IMG/VR virus record: IMGVR_UViG_3300020465_000060
Span: 1-32,695 of that record
Direction: 5' to 3' (one strand)
DNA from: a virus
DNA: 32,695 nucleotides
The stretch's first letter is position 1. Every line of letters starts with the position of its first letter. The notes beneath the pieces are model-generated. The model ran no database searches. It was not told the origin of the DNA and worked only from the letters and a program-made list of their open reading frames with translations. A program made the position numbers and the translations under genes. Shown in pieces: positions 29,748-32,695 of the stretch.

Positions 29748-30800
29748 ATGCTAGGAACTTATTATTATCACGAGATTGTTAGAAGGACTATTATTGCCTT
29801 TGGTACTCTCTTTAATACCATTGATATTAAACATCAAACATCTGCAGGAGCAGCCTTTTCTACAGTAAGGGTTCCGATTGCTTATGGACCAACAGAGAAA
29901 TTTCTTGCGAGACTAGAACAAAAACCAGATTTAAGAAAGAGAGTTGCAATAACTTTACCACGATTAGCATTTGAGATGGATGGCATTTCTTACGATCCAT
30001 CAAGAAAAGTTTCAACAATGCAAACCTTTAAGGCATTTACTACAGATGGATCAAAATCTGCCAGAAAGGTATTCATGCCAGTTCCATATAATTTAAGTTT
30101 TAAGTTATATGCAATGACTCAATATAATGAAGATTCTCTACAGATTATTGAACAAATATTGCCATATTTTCAACCATCATTCAATTTAACAGTAGATTTA
30201 GTTAAATCTATTGGTGAAAAAAGAGATATACCAATGGTTTTGGAAAGTGTATCATTTGATGATAATTATGATAGTGGAATGGATGAAAAAAGAGTTATAA
30301 TCCATACTTTAGACTTTACTGCTAAAACTTATCTCTTTGGTCCTGTTGCTGATAGTTCCACTGGACTCATTAAGAAGGTTCAGGTTGATTATTCAACTGA
30401 GGCAGTTAAGACTGCACCAAGAACACAAAGATATGTTGCTCAACCAAGAGCACTCAAGGATTATAATGATGACAATACAACAGTTCTTGGAGAAGATATA
30501 ACTAAGTCTAAGACTAAGTTCTTAGTTGCAGATGCATCCGCATTACTTGTTGATACCTACATTGCAATTGGAAATGAATTAATGTTCATTAAGGCAATTG
30601 ATGGTAATAATATTACCGTTAAGAGAGGTCAAGATGGAACAACCACAGATACTCATATTAATGGAGATTCTATAGATGCTGTAAATGCTGCTGATGATGC
30701 TCTTGTTGAAATGGGAGATGACTTTGGATTTAGTGAGCAACGTTATGATTTTGGTGTTGATGGTTTAAATTATAGTCCAAGTAAGGGTACTGACGTATGA
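29748..30800 (+). CDS. 15: Proximal tail sheath terminator gp15 with a C-terminal extra module
   Basis: A 350-residue protein; T4 gp15 is 272 aa. The start MLGTYYYHEIVRRTIIAFGT and blocks VPIAYGPTEKFLARLEQKPD, LPRLAFEMDGISYDPSRK and PYNLSFKLYAMTQYNEDSLQ are diagnostic of gp15, which caps the tail tube and sheath and joins the tail to the neck. From about residue 245 to 320 there is an extra module (YIAIGNELMFIKAI, then VKRGQDGTTTDTHINGDSI), also present in gp7 and the gp10-like protein, followed by the DFGFSEQRYDFG end. A strong ribosome binding site (AAGGAGG) precedes it. The stop overlaps gp16 by ATGA. Confidence 0.93.
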   Translation: MLGTYYYHEIVRRTIIAFGTLFNTIDIKHQTSAGAAFSTVRVPIAYGPTEKFLARLEQKPDLRKRVAITLPRLAFEMDGISYDPSRKVSTMQTFKAFTTDGSKSARKVFMPVPYNLSFKLYAMTQYNEDSLQIIEQILPYFQPSFNLTVDLVKSIGEKRDIPMVLESVSFDDNYDSGMDEKRVIIHTLDFTAKTYLFGPVADSSTGLIKKVQVDYSTEAVKTAPRTQRYVAQPRALKDYNDDNTTVLGEDITKSKTKFLVADASALLVDTYIAIGNELMFIKAIDGNNITVKRGQDGTTTDTHINGDSIDAVNAADDALVEMGDDFGFSEQRYDFGVDGLNYSPSKGTDV

Positions 30801-31246
30801 GTAAATTTGATGCTATAGACAATGCTTTAGACATTGAAACTAAGGAAGTAGAAGCAATCGACACTCCAGAAGGTGGATGTGCAACAAGAAAGGATCAATT
30901 AAAAAATGTTGGGGAAAAAGAAGAAGCTACTGTTGATTACGAATACACAAGAGGTAATCTTTATTCTTTAATTGAAAAGGGGCAGGAAGCAATTAATGGC
31001 ATTTTAGAAGTTGCACAAGATGGTCAATCTGCAAGAGGTTATGAAGTTGTTGGACAACTAATTAAAAGTGTTGGTGATACTACTGATAAATTGATTGATC
31101 TTCAAACTAAGATGAAGGAATTAGGTAAAGAAGATAAGAAAGGACCAACAACTGTTAATAATGCTTTATTTGTTGGTTCTACATCAGACTTATCTAAACT
31201 TATAAAGGAAGGTGTTCTAAATAATACAGGGGAGTCTGAAGATTAA
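30797..31246 (+). CDS. 16: Small terminase subunit gp16
   Basis: A 149-residue protein (T4 gp16 is 164 aa). The central helical part YTRGNLYSLIEKGQEAINGI and ARGYEVVGQLIKSVGDTTDK forms the oligomerisation helices, and the C-terminal NALFVGSTSDLSKLIKEG is a hallmark of gp16. The small terminase forms rings that recognise the concatemeric DNA and stimulate gp17. The N-terminus is acidic. It overlaps gp15 by 4 bases (ATGA) and the next gene by one base (TAATG). Confidence 0.92.
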   Translation: MSKFDAIDNALDIETKEVEAIDTPEGGCATRKDQLKNVGEKEEATVDYEYTRGNLYSLIEKGQEAINGILEVAQDGQSARGYEVVGQLIKSVGDTTDKLIDLQTKMKELGKEDKKGPTTVNNALFVGSTSDLSKLIKEGVLNNTGESED

Positions 31247-32145
31247 TGAATTTATCTGATTTTAGGAAAAAAGCAACTTCTGCAATGAAGAATGTTGCTG
31301 GTAAAAAAGATAAAAAGAAAGAAGCACAAAAGGCAATGGATGCTGGTGCAAGGTTGAGAAGGAAGGTTGAACGAAGAGTTCATGCTAAGTATGTTTCTGG
31401 TAGTGAGGATAATGTTCCTGATGATATAAGAGATCATTATGAAATAGATGAAAGTAGTTTAAGCCGTATTAAATCTAAATCTGATAAAGGAGGGATGGCA
31501 ATCATCTCTGGAAGTCGTGGTGACAAATCTTCTAAGGAAAATAAGGCAAGAGCAAAGCAGTTAGATCGTGATATTAAGGGTAAGGGTCTTCCTGGTGCTA
31601 CTAAGGTACAAGGTAGATGGGACGAGAAAGATGACAAGACTGGTGAAGTAACTAAGGTTAAAGAACGTAGTCACGTTGTTACCTCTGGTAAAAAAGGTAA
31701 GAGAAAGTTTAAGAAAGCAGTAAAAGAACTTGGTAAAAAGTATGGACAAGATGCAGTTCTTACTCAGACGAAGAAGACTGGCACTGTTAGTGCAACGAGA
31801 AAAGGAGGACTTGGTAAAGACAGTGGTGGAAAAAACGTTAAAAGATTTACCGCAGGAACAATGAAACCAGGTAGAACTGGTGAGAATGATACTAAGATCA
31901 AGAAGAAAACATTTACTTATGAGTCATATCTTCGTCTTCAGGAAAGAGGTAAAACTTATGTGATTTTTGTAAATTGGAGAGGAAGAACTATCAAGACTCA
32001 AATGTTCTTTGGTAAATTCTCAAGACCAACCAAAGCAGAAGTAAGAGCAGAAATAGAGAAGGTATATCCAAGAGGTATGGTTCTTTATTATAACCCAGTA
32101 AGAAGAGACCCTACTGAACCTTTATTGTACGCAGGGCAAAAATAA
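31246..32145 (+). CDS. Lysine-rich protein of unknown role between the terminase genes (299 aa)
   Basis: A 299-residue basic protein. Residues 1-66: a Lys-rich helix (KKDKKKEAQKAMDAGARLRR) and KYVSGSEDNVPDDIRDHYEI, a motif I associate with small cyanophage proteins. Residues about 84-175 resemble DUF3293-like small domains of phage and plasmid proteins: ISGSRGDKSSKENKARAKQL, then a G-x-x-x-V-x-G-R-W-x-E segment, ERSHVV, and LGKKYGQDAVL. A Lys/Gly linker follows, then a C-terminal domain (YESYLRLQERGKTYVIFVNW and FSRPTKAEVRAEIEKVYPRG). In T4, genes 16 and 17 overlap directly, so this is an insertion at that junction. It shares one-base coupling with gp16 and ends 2 bases before gp17. It might aid packaging or be a passenger; the domain call is tentative. 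Confidence 0.6.
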   Translation: MNLSDFRKKATSAMKNVAGKKDKKKEAQKAMDAGARLRRKVERRVHAKYVSGSEDNVPDDIRDHYEIDESSLSRIKSKSDKGGMAIISGSRGDKSSKENKARAKQLDRDIKGKGLPGATKVQGRWDEKDDKTGEVTKVKERSHVVTSGKKGKRKFKKAVKELGKKYGQDAVLTQTKKTGTVSATRKGGLGKDSGGKNVKRFTAGTMKPGRTGENDTKIKKKTFTYESYLRLQERGKTYVIFVNWRGRTIKTQMFFGKFSRPTKAEVRAEIEKVYPRGMVLYYNPVRRDPTEPLLYAGQK

Positions 32146-32147
32146 TT

Positions 32148-32695
32148 ATGTCTTCTGATGATGTATATCTTGGTAATCCGAATTTAAAAAAAGCAAATAC
32201 TCAAATTGAGTTTACTGCTGACCAAATTGCTGAATTTATTAAATGTAAAAAGAATCCTGTATACTTTGCAAAAAAGTATGTTCAAATTGTTAATTTGGAT
32301 GAGGGTCTCGTACCTTTTGCACCTTATAAATTTCAAGAGAAGTTAATAAAGAGATTCCATAAAGAAAGATTCAATATATGTAAGATGCCTCGACAGACTG
32401 GTAAGTCTACAACTGTGGTTGCATATCTATTACATTATGCTGTTTTTAATGACAGTGTGAATATTGGTATTCTTGCAAACAAGGCTGCGACTGCAAGGGA
32501 ATTATTAGGTAGATTGCAAACTGCCTATGAAAATTTACCAAGATGGATGCAACAGGGAATTGTTGCATGGAATAAGGGTTCATTGGAGTTAGAAAATGGT
32601 AGTAAAATCTTGGCTGCGTCTACTTCTGCTAGTGCTGTTAGGGGTATGTCTTTCAATATCCTATTCTTGGATGAATTTGCTTTTGTTCCCAATCA
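32148..32695 (+). CDS. 17: Large terminase subunit gp17 (5' part, cut by window end)
   Basis: The first 182 codons of the packaging ATPase-nuclease. Visible motifs: YKFQEKLIKRFH (about 60-71; adenine-sensing Q-like region), Walker A in MPRQTGKSTT (80-89, lysine 86), and Walker B ILFLDEFAF (171-179, D175 and catalytic E176). The nuclease domain lies beyond the window. With the portal, gp17 pumps DNA into the prohead and cuts it at headful. It starts 2 bases after the preceding gene, ATG 32148, without a marked ribosome binding site. Confidence 0.95.
   Translation, partial: MSSDDVYLGNPNLKKANTQIEFTADQIAEFIKCKKNPVYFAKKYVQIVNLDEGLVPFAPYKFQEKLIKRFHKERFNICKMPRQTGKSTTVVAYLLHYAVFNDSVNIGILANKAATARELLGRLQTAYENLPRWMQQGIVAWNKGSLELENGSKILAASTSASAVRGMSFNILFLDEFAFVPN

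Noticed and set aside
31252-31749. Three minus-strand frames opposite the 299-aa gene
   Set aside because: Antisense of Lys/Arg-rich codons gives Phe/Leu/Ser-rich translations that mimic membrane proteins; no start signals.

Overview
The window is a continuous piece of a T4-like marine myovirus genome, most likely a cyanophage (Kyanoviridae-type, host Prochlorococcus or Synechococcus). A related pelagiphage cannot be excluded, because no host-specific metabolic gene lies in the window. The evidence is the AT-rich sequence, the T4 order of tail and neck genes 25-6-7-8-(10-like)-fibre genes-13-14-15-16-17, T4-type late promoters (TATAAATA), and very large beta-rich wedge proteins. The window begins inside one gene and ends inside the large terminase gene. 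All supported genes read on the plus strand.

Region 1 (1-857) holds small, tightly overlapping genes of unknown function. Region 2 (858-1636) is a long stretch with no convincing gene but much signal: host-type (sigma70) promoters, nine-base DnaA-box-like repeats, several perfect inverted repeats, and a strong intrinsic terminator at its end. It looks like a control region, and could be a replication origin and/or the source of a non-coding RNA. Region 3 (1637-3102) has a micro-gene, a GT-A-type glycosyltransferase behind its own host-type promoter, an unusual double hairpin, and three translationally coupled micro-genes.

Region 4 (3158-24994) is the baseplate wedge: gp25, gp6, a giant gp7 of 3551 aa, gp8, and a 2424-aa DUF4815-type protein in the gp10 position. 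Region 5 (24994-27468) carries small fibre or accessory proteins and a fibre/adhesin-like protein. Region 6 (27465-32695) carries the neck proteins gp13 and gp14, the tail completion protein gp15, small terminase gp16, a lysine-rich protein of unknown role wedged between the terminase genes, and the start of large terminase gp17. Most junctions are 1- or 4-base overlaps or gaps of a few bases, so the late genes are probably co-transcribed and translationally coupled, with extra late promoters before gp25, gp8 and the fibre block.

The most striking protein-level feature is that a few short beta-rich modules recur across gp7, gp8, the gp10-like protein, gp14 and gp15, inflating these proteins far beyond their T4 counterparts. 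The most striking DNA-level feature is the 616-1594 control region.
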